Source: Caldovatus sediminis (GTDB lineage Bacteria > Pseudomonadota > Alphaproteobacteria > Acetobacterales > Acetobacteraceae). From it: 64,000 nucleotides of DNA. Below, one piece after another: positions 52,727-61,776 of the stretch (its first letter is position 1; every line of letters starts with the position of its first letter). The translations under genes and the position numbers were made by a program. The notes beneath the pieces are model-generated. The model did no database searches. It had not been told where the DNA came from and saw only the letters and a program-made list of their open reading frames with translations. The stretch is taken from assembly GCF_014644455.1 (NCBI RefSeq), contig NZ_BMKS01000016.1, positions 1-64,000 of the forward strand. Reading direction: 5' to 3'.

Positions 52727-54082
52727 TCAGTGGGCCACGCTCCGCGCCGCCTCGGCGTAGCCGACGCGCCGCTCCGGCGGCACCGGATGGCGGCCCGCGA
52801 CGCGCTCGAGCAGCATCCGCGCGTCGGCGACCAGCCCGGCCTTCACCGCGGCGTCGAGGAAGAGCTGCTCCAGCACGTCCTGCTGCGCGTGGCTGCCGCC
52901 CATGCGGTGCATGATGCCGAGCGCCGGGCGCATCGCCGCGACCGCGCCGGCGAAGTCGCCGCGTCGGTGCGCGAGCACCGCCTCGCAGACCGGGATCGCC
53001 GCGTCGCGCACCACCGCCGCGACGGTGCCGCCCGCGGTCGCGACGAATTCGCGCATCGCGTCCAGCATCCGCGCCGCCGCCTGGAAGCGGCCGGTCGCCG
53101 CGAGCGCCATCATCCAGTGCGGCAGGGTGAAGGCCGAGAGGCAGTCGCCGATCCGCGCCTCCGCCTTGTCGGCGAGCTCCGCCCAGCGCCCGCCCACCGG
53201 CACGCCGCGCAGCTCCAGGCGGAACAGCATCGAGGCGGCGTTCTGCACGTCTATGTAGAGGTCGGGCTGCATCTGCGTGACCGGCGAGGAGAGGTCGCGG
53301 AAGCGCCGGTCGTAGAGGTCCAGCACCGCGTCCCATTCGCGCCGCTCCATGTGGAACATGGCGCGGTGCCACCAGAGGTGGTGCTTGAGGTTGTTGCCGC
53401 CCTCCCAGTGCGGCTCCAGCGCCTCGGTCCAGGCGACGCCCTCGCCGCGGCGGCCCTGCATCTCGAAGGTGTGCGCCACCGCGTGCGCCGCCCAGAGGTC
53501 GCCGCGGTCGAGCTCGATCGCGGCGCGGCCTGCGGCCTCGGCGATCAGGTAGTTGCCGCACTCCTCGTTGGCGAAGGAGCGGCAGGCGAGGACCGCGCCG
53601 TAGCCCGGAAGCGCCGCCGACCAGCGCGGCAGCACGCGCTCCACGACGCCGAGCATCCGCTCCGGCGCGCCGAGCCAGAAGGCGTTGAAGTGGTGCAGGC
53701 GGAAGGCGAGGATGTCGTGCGGGTGCTCGGCCAGGATCTCCTCCCAGGTCGCGAGCGCGCGGTCGAGCGCGCCTGCGACCCAGTGGCCGAGGGCGGCGGC
53801 GTGCATGCGCTCGCGCGGGGTGGCGCGCTCGGTGGCGGCGAGCGCGCGCGCCTGCGCCGCGCGCGCGCGGTCGAGCTGGGCGCTGTTGTAGGCGAGCATG
53901 GCGAAGCTGCCGGCCAGCACCTGCGCCATGCCGCATTCCGGATCGGCGGCGAGCAGCGCCTTGAGGTGGGTCGAGGCGTCCAGGCGGTAGCGCAGATAGG
54001 CGGCGACGGTGGCATCGAAGGCGGCGACGGCCTCCGCCGAGGCGGCGGTGAGCACCAGACCCTGGGCGTCGCGCAGCGTCAT
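52727..54082 (-). CDS. TTC38-like tetratricopeptide-repeat protein
   Basis: 451 residues, all helical. Features shared with the TPR-38 family include TPRERMHAAALGHWVAG, HPHDILAFRLHHFNAFWLG, AHAVAHTFEMQGRRGEG and NNLKHHLWWHRAMFHMERR. The conserved His and Trp residues run along an elongated superhelix. The biochemical role of the family is unknown. GGAGG lies about eight bases before the ATG. The gene is flanked by the two related small secreted protein genes, one facing it and one divergent from it. Confidence 0.85.
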   Translation of the reverse strand: MTLRDAQGLVLTAASAEAVAAFDATVAAYLRYRLDASTHLKALLAADPECGMAQVLAGSFAMLAYNSAQLDRARAAQARALAATERATPRERMHAAALGHWVAGALDRALATWEEILAEHPHDILAFRLHHFNAFWLGAPERMLGVVERVLPRWSAALPGYGAVLACRSFANEECGNYLIAEAAGRAAIELDRGDLWAAHAVAHTFEMQGRRGEGVAWTEALEPHWEGGNNLKHHLWWHRAMFHMERREWDAVLDLYDRRFRDLSSPVTQMQPDLYIDVQNAASMLFRLELRGVPVGGRWAELADKAEARIGDCLSAFTLPHWMMALAATGRFQAAARMLDAMREFVATAGGTVAAVVRDAAIPVCEAVLAHRRGDFAGAVAAMRPALGIMHRMGGSHAQQDVLEQLFLDAAVKAGLVADARMLLERVAGRHPVPPERRVGYAEAARSVAH

Positions 54083-54352
54083 CTCCCTTCCCTCCCTGGC
54101 GGCCGGGCGATCATGCGGCGGGCCGCGTAGCCGGACGCATCATGCCGCCGCGGGGCGGCGCGCGGGAAGCCGCGTTCCGCCCGCGCGACGCCGCGCCACA
54201 GCGCGCCCGGCGCTGCCGCAACGCGCGACATCGCGGCCGTAACCCGCGAAACCCGAATCCCCATGCGGCGGCATCATCCTGAAACGCGCCTCCCTTACCT
54301 CTCGCCGCGTCGGCCGGACGGGCCGAGACCCAGAGAGACAAGGAACGAGACC

Positions 54353-54718
54353 ATGAGCATCTTCCGCAACACCGCGCTGGCCGCCCTGCTGGCGCTCGGC
54401 ACCGCCGCCGGCGCGGCGCAGGCCCAGACCGTCACCGAGGCGGACCTCCGCGCGTATGTCCCGCCCGGCGCGGGCAACGTCGTCGGGGGCGGCAGCGCGG
54501 CGGTGATCGGCAGCGCCGACAACCTGTCCGTGGTGCACAGCGGGCGGGGCCCGGCGCAGGCGGGACGCGACGCCCGCGTGTCGATGGACTCGGGCGAGGT
54601 CCAGATCGAGTACCTCGATCCGGCGCCGACCGGACCGGGCCGCCCCGCCGCGCTGACGGGCGGCGCCGACGACAACTCCGTGGTCTATTTCGACGTCGTG
54701 CGCCCCGGCCGGGGCTGA
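54353..54718 (+). CDS. Small secreted protein of an unrecognised family (copy B)
   Basis: 121 residues; signal peptide MSIFRNTALAALLALGTAAG with cleavage after AQAQ. The mature part has GNVVGG...VIGSADNLSVVH, QAGRD, then IEYLDPAP and LTGGADDNSVVYFDVV. Compared with the protein at 52367-52678 the IEYL.PAP word lies after, not before, the GG..DN.VH word, and the DN..V.. unit appears twice, suggesting repeat shuffling. It is probably periplasmic or secreted. AAGGA precedes the ATG and a long hairpin follows the stop. Confidence 0.7.
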   Translation: MSIFRNTALAALLALGTAAGAAQAQTVTEADLRAYVPPGAGNVVGGGSAAVIGSADNLSVVHSGRGPAQAGRDARVSMDSGEVQIEYLDPAPTGPGRPAALTGGADDNSVVYFDVVRPGRG

Positions 54719-54746
54719 GGCCCATGCAGGCTGCAGCCTCCATCCT

Positions 54747-54776
54747 GCTCCGCTCCGCTGCGTCGCGGAGCGGAGC
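54747..54776 (+). terminator. Perfect 12-bp hairpin downstream of the secreted protein gene
   Basis: GCTCCGCTCCGC (54747-54758) pairs perfectly with GCGGAGCGGAGC (54765-54776) around TGCGTC, 28 bases after the stop at 54718. It is followed by GGGG, not T residues. The 54719-54994 gap otherwise contains no supported gene. Confidence 0.55.
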
Positions 54777-54994
54777 GGGGGAAGGGAAGAGCGTCGGGAT
54801 TCCCGTGGTGCCCCTGCACGGCCCTCGGGTTCCTGGCGCCCCGTCGAGGATGTCCCGAGCCACCTGCCGGCCACGCCCCGCGCCACCACGCCCTCGCTGT
54901 GCTCCCACGCGCCTCGCGCCGGGCCTCCTGTGCGGGTGCGGCCGAGATCGCCGGATTCGCGGCGGCTCCCGCGCGCTGGCGGCGGCCGCGCCGC

Positions 54995-55462
54995 TCAGCC
55001 CGTACCGGTGCTGCCGAAGCCGCCGGCGCCGCGCGCCGTGTCGGGCAGCGCCGCCACCTCGCGCCAGACGGCGCGCACGACCGGGGCGAGCACGGCCTGG
55101 GCGATGCGCATGCCGCGCTCGATCGTGAAGGGCGCGGCGCCGGCGTTGAGCACGATCACCTGCACCTCGCCCCGATAGTCCTCGTCCACCGTGCCCGGGC
55201 TGTTCGGCAGCACGATGCCGTGGCGCAGCGCCAGGCCGGAGCGCGGGCGGATCTGCAGCTCGTGCCCGGGGGGCAGCGCGACGCGGAGCCCCGTCGGGAT
55301 CAGCGCGCGCTCGCCGGGCCGGATCGTGACCGGCTCCGCCACCGCGGCGAGCAGGTCCATCCCCGCCGCGCCGGGCGTGGCATAGGAGGGCAGCGGCAGG
55401 CCCTCGGCATGCGGCAGGCGCAGCACCGCGACCTCGGCGGGCGGCGGCAGCGCGCCGGTCAT
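54995..55462 (-). CDS. dut: dUTP diphosphatase
   Basis: 155 residues with all five motifs: AAGMDLLAA (I), RPRSGLAL (II), [18 protein letters not shown] (III, catalytic Asp), [13 protein letters not shown] (IV) and the flexible arm [10 protein letters not shown] (V). It hydrolyses dUTP to dUMP, limiting uracil in DNA and feeding dTMP synthesis. The ATG overlaps the coaBC stop (ATGA); coaBC-dut is a standard alphaproteobacterial pair. Confidence 0.97.
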   Translation of the reverse strand: MTGALPPPAEVAVLRLPHAEGLPLPSYATPGAAGMDLLAAVAEPVTIRPGERALIPTGLRVALPPGHELQIRPRSGLALRHGIVLPNSPGTVDEDYRGEVQVIVLNAGAAPFTIERGMRIAQAVLAPVVRAVWREVAALPDTARGAGGFGSTGTG

Positions 55463-56655
55463 GCGAACGCCGCCGCGATGCGCGCCGCGAGGCGCCGCGC
55501 CACCTCCTCCTTCGGCAGGCGCGGCCAGTCCTCGACGCCCTCCGCCGTGACCAGGTGCACCGCGTTCTCCGCCCCGCCCATCACGTCGCCGGAGACGTCG
55601 TTGGCCACGATCCAGTCGCAGCCCTTCTTCGCGCGCTTGGCGACGGCGTTGGCGACCACCTCCTCGGTCTCCGCGGCGAAGCCGACGACGAGGCGCGGCC
55701 GCCGCGCATGGGCCGCGAGCGTGGCCAGGACGTCCGGGTTGAGCGCGAGGGCGAGCGGCGGCGGCGGCTGGCCCGGCACCTTCTTGATCTTCCGCTCCGC
55801 CGCCGCGGCCACGCGCCAGTCCGCCACCGCCGCGGCGCAGACCGCGATGTCGGCGGGCAGCGCCGCCTCGCAGGCGGCGAGCATCTCGCGCGCGCTCTCC
55901 ACCCGCCGCACCGTCACGCCGGGCGGATCGGCCAGCGCGACCGGGCCCGAGACGAGCGTCACGCGCGCGCCGAGCGCGGCGAGGGCGGCGGCGATCGCAT
56001 GGCCCTGCCGGCCGGAGGAGCGGTTGGCGATGTAGCGCACCGGATCAATCGCCTCGTGCGTCGGGCCGGAGGTGACGATGGCGTGCCGGCCGGCGAGGGG
56101 GCCGGCGGGCGCGAGCAGCGCCTCGATGGCGGCGAGGATCTCGGCCGGCTCGGCGAGGCGGCCGGGGCCGCTTTCCGGCTCCGCCATCGGCCCCTCGTTC
56201 GGCCCCACGCACCGCACGCCGCGGGCGCGCAGCGTCGCGAGGTTCGCCTGCGTCGCCGGATGGGTCCACATGCTCGGGTTCATCGCCGGCGCGATCAGGA
56301 CCGGCCGGTCGGTGGCGAGCAGCACGGTGCTGGCGAGGTCGTCGCAGAGGCCGAGCGCCATCTTCGCCATCAGGTCGGCCGAGGCCGGCGCCACCACCAC
56401 CAGGTCGGGCAGGCGGGCGAGGCGGATGTGGCCGACCTCCGCCTCCCCGGCGAGCGACCAGAGGTCCTGGTGCACCGCCTCGCCGCTGATCGCCTGCAGG
56501 GCGTGCGGGGTGACGAAGCGGGCGCCGGCCGCGGTCAGCAGGCCGGTGACCGCGGCCCCCGCCTTGCGCAGCAGGCGGGCGAGCTCAAGCGCCTTGTAGC
56601 CGGCGACGCTGCCCGCGACGATCAGCAACACGCGCTTGCCGGAAAGCGGGGTCAT
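55459..56655 (-). CDS. coaBC: Bifunctional phosphopantothenoylcysteine decarboxylase / synthetase
   Basis: 398 residues. CoaC half: [15 protein letters not shown], catalytic H76 in VGHIRLAR and N126 in APAMNPSMW. The substrate-flap region reads [16 protein letters not shown] (156-171), so the Cys used by E. coli CoaC at this place is a Glu here. CoaB half: [20 protein letters not shown], the N-P-D-(V/I)-L motif ([10 protein letters not shown]) and VGFAAETE. It makes 4'-phosphopantetheine from phosphopantothenate and cysteine in CoA synthesis. ubiB, normally between ubiE and this gene, is absent here. Confidence 0.95.
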   Translation of the reverse strand: MTPLSGKRVLLIVAGSVAGYKALELARLLRKAGAAVTGLLTAAGARFVTPHALQAISGEAVHQDLWSLAGEAEVGHIRLARLPDLVVVAPASADLMAKMALGLCDDLASTVLLATDRPVLIAPAMNPSMWTHPATQANLATLRARGVRCVGPNEGPMAEPESGPGRLAEPAEILAAIEALLAPAGPLAGRHAIVTSGPTHEAIDPVRYIANRSSGRQGHAIAAALAALGARVTLVSGPVALADPPGVTVRRVESAREMLAACEAALPADIAVCAAAVADWRVAAAAERKIKKVPGQPPPPLALALNPDVLATLAAHARRPRLVVGFAAETEEVVANAVAKRAKKGCDWIVANDVSGDVMGGAENAVHLVTAEGVEDWPRLPKEEVARRLAARIAAAFA

Positions 56656-56718
56656 GGCGAGGCCGAGCCTAGCGCGCGCGGCCGGCTTCGGCCATGGCGC
56701 GAGCCGGCGGCCGCGCCC

Positions 56719-57474
56719 TCACAGCCGCCAGCCCGTGTGGATGGCGACGATGCCGCCGGAAAGGTTGCGGTACGCCACCCGCTCCAGCCCCGCCGTGCGC
56801 ATCATCGCCGCCAGCGTCTCCTGGTCGGGGAAGGTGCGGATGCTCTCGGCCAGGTACTCGTAGGCGGCGCGGTCCCGCGCGACGCGCGCGCCGATCTCGG
56901 GCAGCACCCTGAACGACCAGGCGTCGTAGAGCGGCACCAGGGGCGCGATCTCGAGGCGCGAGAACTCCAGGCAGTGGAACCGCCCGCCCGGGCGCAGCAC
57001 GCGGCGCGCCTCGCGCAGCACCGCGTCCTTGTCGGTGCAGTTGCGCAGGCCGAAGGCGATCGAGACCTTCTCCACCGAGCGGTCGGGCAAGGGCAGGCGC
57101 TCGGCGTCGGCGCAGAGGAAGGAGAGGCCGGCGGCGAGGCCGCGCTCCAGCGCCCTCCCCTCGGCCACCTCCAGCATGGCGGGGTTGACGTCGGACAGGA
57201 TCACCCGCCCGGCGCCGCGCTCCAGCGCCGCGAAGGCGATGTCCCCCGTGCCGCCGGCGAGGTCGAGCAGCGTCTCCCGCGGGCTCGCGCCGATCGCCGC
57301 GACGAAGGCGCGCTTCCACAGCCGGTGGACGCCGAGCGACATCAGGTCGTTCATCAGGTCGTAGCGCGGCGCCACGCTCTCGAACACCTGGCGCACGAGG
57401 CCGGCCTTGGCCGCACGCGGCACCTCGCGGAAGCCGAAATCGGTGCTATCGGGGGAGCGGCCCTCGGCGGTCAT
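56719..57474 (-). CDS. ubiE: Ubiquinone/menaquinone C-methyltransferase UbiE
   Basis: 251 residues from ATG 57474 (another in-frame ATG at 57486). Motifs: [36 protein letters not shown] cut by family as F-G-(F/Y)-x-x-V and Y-D-x-M-N-D; SAM loop [45 protein letters not shown]. It methylates the demethoxy quinone ring in ubiquinone synthesis. It is divergent from mutM; the two starts are about 40 bases apart and share a promoter region. Confidence 0.96.
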   Translation of the reverse strand: MTAEGRSPDSTDFGFREVPRAAKAGLVRQVFESVAPRYDLMNDLMSLGVHRLWKRAFVAAIGASPRETLLDLAGGTGDIAFAALERGAGRVILSDVNPAMLEVAEGRALERGLAAGLSFLCADAERLPLPDRSVEKVSIAFGLRNCTDKDAVLREARRVLRPGGRFHCLEFSRLEIAPLVPLYDAWSFRVLPEIGARVARDRAAYEYLAESIRTFPDQETLAAMMRTAGLERVAYRNLSGGIVAIHTGWRL

Positions 57475-57514
57475 GGGCAAGACCATAGCGCCGCGGGGCG
57501 GAAGGGGAAGCCTC

Positions 57515-58414
57515 ATGCCGGAACTGCCCGAGGTCGAGACGGTGATGCGCGGACTCTCCGCGGTGCTGGCCGGCCGGCGCATCGTGCGGGCGGAGGTGCG
57601 GCGGGAGGGCATGCGCTTTCCCTTCCCGCCCGGGCTCAAGGAACGGCTGGAGGGCCGGCGCGTGCTCGGCTTCCGCCGCCGCGGCAAGTACATCCTGATG
57701 CGGCTCGAGGGTGGCGAGAGCGTGCTGATCCATCTCGGCATGTCCGGGCGCATGGTGGCGCGGCGGGCCGGGGCCCCTCCGGCGCCGCGGTTCGGCCCGC
57801 AGGGGGCCGCCTCGGACGCGCGCGGCGGGACCGCCCCGCCGGACGCGCACGAGCACCTGGTGATCGAGACCGAGGACGGCATGCGCATCGGCTTCGTGGA
57901 CCCGCGCCGCTTCGGCTGCGTGGACCTGGTGCCGACCGCGGAGGAGGACCGGCACCGGCTGCTGCGCGGCCTCGGGCCGGAGCCGCTGGACGATTCCTTC
58001 ACGCCCGAGGTGCTGTCCGCCGCCCTCGCCGGCCGGCGGACCTCGATCAAGGCGGCGCTGCTCGACCAGCGGGTGGTCGCGGGCCTCGGCAACATCTACG
58101 CCTGCGAGGCGCTGTTCCGCGCCGGCATCTCGCCGCGCCGCGCGGCGCACACCATCCCGGGCGAGCGCGCCGCGCGCCTGGTGTCGGCGATCAAGGCGGT
58201 GCTCGAGGAGAGCATCCGCGCCGGCGGCTCGTCCCTGCGCGACTACGTCCGCGCGGACGGCGAGATCGGCGCCTTCCAGGAGCGCTTCGCGGTCTACGGC
58301 CGCGAGGGCCAGCGCTGCGAGCGCTGCCCCGGCCCGCCGCGGTGCCGGGGCGGCATCCGCCGCATCGTGCAGGCCGGCCGTTCTACCTTCTACTGCCCCC
58401 TGACCCAGCGTTGA
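57515..58414 (+). CDS. mutM: Formamidopyrimidine-DNA glycosylase
   Basis: 299 residues. The catalytic N-terminus [14 protein letters not shown] (P2, E3) is intact, with K-Y-I-L-M and the H2TH region [18 protein letters not shown]. The C-terminal zinc finger is unusual: C268, C271, C277 and C294 are present, but the residue three after C294 is T297, where the usual C-x-x-C-Q has Cys. C277 may replace it or the finger may be altered. The enzyme excises 8-oxoguanine and nicks the abasic site. AAGGGG lies upstream of the ATG. It is divergent from ubiE. Confidence 0.95.
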   Translation: MPELPEVETVMRGLSAVLAGRRIVRAEVRREGMRFPFPPGLKERLEGRRVLGFRRRGKYILMRLEGGESVLIHLGMSGRMVARRAGAPPAPRFGPQGAASDARGGTAPPDAHEHLVIETEDGMRIGFVDPRRFGCVDLVPTAEEDRHRLLRGLGPEPLDDSFTPEVLSAALAGRRTSIKAALLDQRVVAGLGNIYACEALFRAGISPRRAAHTIPGERAARLVSAIKAVLEESIRAGGSSLRDYVRADGEIGAFQERFAVYGREGQRCERCPGPPRCRGGIRRIVQAGRSTFYCPLTQR

Positions 58415-58472
58415 GGCGCCGCCGGTCCTGCGCTAGACGGGCGCACCCCCTCAACCGGAGGACCGACGCGCC

Positions 58473-59252
58473 ATGGCCGAGTACGGCATGATCCTGGTCG
58501 AGACCCAGGGCAGGGTCGGCGTGATCCGCCTGAACCGCCCGCAGGCCCTGAACGCGCTCTGCGACCGGCTGATGGACGAGCTCGGGCAGGCGCTGCTCGC
58601 CTTCGACGCCGACGACGCGGTCGGCGCGATCGTGCTGACCGGCAGCGAGAAGGCCTTCGCCGCCGGCGCCGACATCAAGGAGATGCGCGACCGCACCTAT
58701 CCCGCCGTCTATCGCGACGACTGGATCGGCGAGAAGTGGGAGACGGTGCTCAGGGTGCGCAAGCCCGTGATCGCCGCGGTCGCCGGCTTCGCCCTCGGCG
58801 GCGGCTGCGAGCTGGCGATGATGTGCGACATCATCCTGGCGGCGGAGAACGCGAAGTTCGGCCAGCCCGAGATCAATCTCGGCGTCATCCCGGGCGCCGG
58901 CGGCACCCAGCGGCTGACGCGGGCGGTCGGCAAGTCCAAGGCGATGGAGATGATCCTCACCGGCCGGATGATGGACGCCGCCGAGGCGGAGCGGTCGAAC
59001 CTCGTCGCCCGCGTGGTGCCGACCGGGCAGCTCCTGGACGAGGCGGTGAAGCTCGGCGAGCGGATCGCCTCGCTCTCCGCCCCCTCCGTCGCGATGGCGA
59101 AGGAGGCCGTGAACGTCGCCCACGAGACGACGCTGCGCGAGGGCGTGCGCTTCGAGCGGCGGCTGTTCCTCTCCCTGTTCGCGACCGAGGACCAGAAGGA
59201 GGGGATGGCGGCCTTCGTCGAGAAGCGCAAGCCGAACTTCCGCAACGCCTGA
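58473..59252 (+). CDS. Enoyl-CoA hydratase
   Basis: 259 residues of the crotonase family. The oxyanion-hole segments are [12 protein letters not shown] and [14 protein letters not shown]; the two catalytic Glu are E113 and E133 ([20 protein letters not shown]), as in mitochondrial ECHS1. It hydrates trans-2-enoyl-CoA in beta-oxidation. GGAGG lies about 10 bases before the start. mutM, this gene, rpsT and dnaA in this order is a conserved alphaproteobacterial neighbourhood. Confidence 0.95.
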   Translation: MAEYGMILVETQGRVGVIRLNRPQALNALCDRLMDELGQALLAFDADDAVGAIVLTGSEKAFAAGADIKEMRDRTYPAVYRDDWIGEKWETVLRVRKPVIAAVAGFALGGGCELAMMCDIILAAENAKFGQPEINLGVIPGAGGTQRLTRAVGKSKAMEMILTGRMMDAAEAERSNLVARVVPTGQLLDEAVKLGERIASLSAPSVAMAKEAVNVAHETTLREGVRFERRLFLSLFATEDQKEGMAAFVEKRKPNFRNA

Positions 59253-59394
59253 GCGTGCGCCGGCGCACGGCGCCGGCCACGCCTTGACTGGGCCGGGGGC
59301 GGCGACTAGAACCCCGGCCTTCGCCGTGGCGGGCCGCTTCCGGTCCCGCGCGGCGCCCCCCTCGAACGACGTCCGGTCCGAAACCCGATCAGTC

Positions 59395-59688
59395 ATGGCG
59401 AACACGGCTTCCGCGCGCAAGCGCATCCGGCAGACGGAGAAGCGCACCGCCCGCAACAAGGCGCGCCGCTCCCGCGTGCGCACCTTCCTCCGCAAGGTGG
59501 AGCAGGCGATCTCCGGCGGCGACCACACGGCGGCGCAGGAGGCGTTCCGCGCCGCCCAGCCGGAGCTGCATCGCGCGGTGAGCAAGGGCGTGCTCCACCG
59601 CAATACGGTGGCGCGCAAGCTGTCGCGCCTGGCGGCGCGCATCAAGGCGATCGGGCAGGGCGCTGGCGGAGCGGGCGCGCCGGCCTGA
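59395..59688 (+). CDS. rpsT: 30S ribosomal protein S20
   Basis: 97 residues: [20 protein letters not shown] opens the long basic helix, followed by [12 protein letters not shown] and [20 protein letters not shown], the S20 core. The Ala/Gly-rich tail ([11 protein letters not shown]) is lineage-specific. No good Shine-Dalgarno is visible before the ATG. S20 binds 16S rRNA early in 30S assembly. A 10-bp hairpin follows the stop. Confidence 0.97.
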   Translation: MANTASARKRIRQTEKRTARNKARRSRVRTFLRKVEQAISGGDHTAAQEAFRAAQPELHRAVSKGVLHRNTVARKLSRLAARIKAIGQGAGGAGAPA

Positions 59689-60012
59689 TCCCGCGCGGCG
59701 CCTGACGCCGCGGCGAGGTGTCCCGCCGCGGCGCCTGCGGCCGCGGTACCATCGAGGGCAGGGTGCGGAAGACCGCGTGACGCGGTTTCCGCAGGGCGGG
59801 CGCGTGCGCCGGTCCGCCTCCCTTCGCGCCGATGCATGCCGCGCGCAGTTTGCCGTTGGCGGCCCTTCCCCGCCACGATATCGTCCGCCACCGCTCAGCG
59901 CGCATCCGGGCCGTTCGCCTCGCGTTGGCGTGCCGGGCAGGCGCGATCGCCGGATCCGGGCGGTCCGCGGCGAGGGACGGAGACGCGTCTGACAGGGGTG
60001 GCCTGACGCCGC
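59689..60012. other. Intergenic region upstream of dnaA, no DnaA boxes seen
   Basis: 324 bases holding two hairpins: 59706-59733 and an imperfect one at 59765-59792 (GCGGAA-G-ACCGCG / CGCGGTTTCCGC, loop TGA). No match or near match to TTATCCACA and no AT-rich unwinding stretch was found, so there is no sign of the replication origin here. The dnaA promoter probably lies at 59840-60000, but no convincing elements could be named. Confidence 0.5.
59706..59733 (+). terminator. Hairpin after rpsT
   Basis: CGCCGCGGCG (59706-59715) pairs perfectly with CGCCGCGGCG (59724-59733) around an 8-base loop, starting 17 bases after the rpsT stop. No T-tract follows. Confidence 0.5.
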
Positions 60013-61560
60013 ATGGAGAAGCATTCCGGCATGACCCCATCCGGCAGAGGCGCGGCGGCGTCCGCATCCGCGACGGTCTCCGCCGAGCGGCAGTTGGCGG
60101 AAGCATGGGCGCGCGTCCGGGGACGCCTGCGCGACGAGGTCGGCGAGGTCGAGTACCGCACCTGGCTGCGCCAGATGACGCTCGCCGGCGTCGAGGGCGA
60201 CGAGGCCATCGTGCAGTTGCCGACCCGCTTCCTGCGCGACTGGGTGCGCGGCCATTACGGAGACCGGCTGCGCGCGCTCTGGCAGCAGGAGTATCCCGGC
60301 GTACGCCGCGTCGAGGTGCGCGTCGCGCGCGCCGCCGCCGCGCCCCCCGCCGCCAGCGCGGACGGCGCCGGGACGGCGGCCTCTCTCGCCCGCACGCCCG
60401 CCGGCCATGACAGCGCCGGCCAGACGGACGGCGGACGCGCGGACGCCGATGGCCTCGCCGAACCGCTGGCGACCGTGCGGACCGCCGCCGCGCGCCCGCC
60501 CTCGGCCTCGGCGGCCGATCCCCGCACCACGGAATGGGCGGCGCCGCTCGATGCGCGCTTCACCTTCGACAGCTTCGTCGTCGGCAAGCCGAACGAGTTC
60601 GCCTACGCCTGCGCCCGCCGCGTCGCCGAGCGGCCGGCGAGCCCGGGCTTCAACCCGCTCTTCCTCTACGGCGGCGTCGGCCTCGGCAAGACCCACCTGA
60701 TGCACGCCGTCGCCTGGGCGATCCGCGAGACGCACCCGACGAAGACCGTGGCGTACATGAGCGCCGAGAAGTTCATGTACCGCTTCATCGCCGCGCTGCG
60801 CAGCCAGTCCACGATGGAGTTCAAGGAATCGCTCCGCGCCGTGGACGTGCTGATGATCGACGACCTGCAGTTCCTGATCGGCAAGGACAACACGCAGGAG
60901 GAGTTCTTCCACACCTTCAACGCGCTGGTGGACGCCGGCAAGCAGATCGTCGTCAGCGCCGACAAGTCGCCCTCCGACCTCTCCGGCCTCGAGGACCGGC
61001 TGCGCACCCGGCTCGGCTGCGGCATGGTGGCCGACATCCACGCCACCACCTACGAGCTGCGCCTCTCGATCCTGCAGGCCAAGGCCGCGGCGGCGGGCGT
61101 GCCGGTGCCGCCCAAGGTGATGGAGTTCCTCGCCCACAAGATCACCTCGAACGTGCGCGAGCTGGAGGGCGCGCTGAACCGGCTGATCGCGCACGCCAAC
61201 CTGTTCGGCCGCCCGATCACGCTGGAGGGCGCGCAGGAGGTGCTGCACGACATCCTGCGCGCGCACGACCGGCGGGTGACGATCGAGGAGATCCAGAAGC
61301 GCGTCGCCGAGCACTACAACATCCGGCTGACCGACATGAGCAGCGCCCGGCGCGCGCGCAACGTCGCCCGCCCGCGCCAGGTGGCGATGTACCTCGCCAA
61401 GCAGCTCACCTCGCGGAGCCTGCCCGAGATCGGCCGGCGCTTCGGCAACCGCGACCACACCACGGTGATGCACGCGGTGAGCCGCGTCGCCGAGCTGATG
61501 CAGCAGGACGCCGCCTTCGCCGAGGACGTCGAGCTGCTGCGGCGGATGCTGGAGACCTGA
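60013..61560 (+). CDS. dnaA: Chromosomal replication initiator DnaA
   Basis: 515 residues. Domain I (about 25-100; VEYRTWLRQM) and a long Ala/Gly-rich domain II linker (about 105-180) precede the AAA+ domain III with FDSFVVGKPNEFAY, Walker A GGVGLGKTH (about 220), Walker B MIDDLQF (about 280) and sensor LRTRLGCGM. Domain IV has the DNA-binding signature RPRQVAMYLAKQLT and GNRDHTTVMHA (about 480). It initiates replication at oriC. An ATG six codons downstream (MTPSGRG) is an alternative start. Confidence 0.97.
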   Translation: MEKHSGMTPSGRGAAASASATVSAERQLAEAWARVRGRLRDEVGEVEYRTWLRQMTLAGVEGDEAIVQLPTRFLRDWVRGHYGDRLRALWQQEYPGVRRVEVRVARAAAAPPAASADGAGTAASLARTPAGHDSAGQTDGGRADADGLAEPLATVRTAAARPPSASAADPRTTEWAAPLDARFTFDSFVVGKPNEFAYACARRVAERPASPGFNPLFLYGGVGLGKTHLMHAVAWAIRETHPTKTVAYMSAEKFMYRFIAALRSQSTMEFKESLRAVDVLMIDDLQFLIGKDNTQEEFFHTFNALVDAGKQIVVSADKSPSDLSGLEDRLRTRLGCGMVADIHATTYELRLSILQAKAAAAGVPVPPKVMEFLAHKITSNVRELEGALNRLIAHANLFGRPITLEGAQEVLHDILRAHDRRVTIEEIQKRVAEHYNIRLTDMSSARRARNVARPRQVAMYLAKQLTSRSLPEIGRRFGNRDHTTVMHAVSRVAELMQQDAAFAEDVELLRRMLET

Positions 61561-61563
61561 ACC

Positions 61564-61583
61564 GCGGCCGGCGCGCCGGCCGC
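61564..61583. repeat. 20-base perfect palindrome directly after dnaA
   Basis: GCGGCCGGCGCGCCGGCCGC begins three bases after the dnaA stop and could form a GC hairpin. It may attenuate or end dnaA transcription before dnaN, 193 bases downstream; without a T-tract this is uncertain. Confidence 0.45.
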
Positions 61584-61776
61584 CCCCGCGGCGCCCTTCC
61601 GCCCTACCGGACGGCTTCTCGCCCTCGACGGCCGCTGCTAGAGTGCGCGCCCCGCCGCGCCGGCGGGGGCCGGCGCGTCCTTGCGGCGGGCCGGGACCCG
61701 GCGCGGCCGGGATGGGGAAGCAGGGGGAGTCGGGGCGGAATCCCGGCTCCGGCGGCGTCGGGAAGAATCGGGTGCC

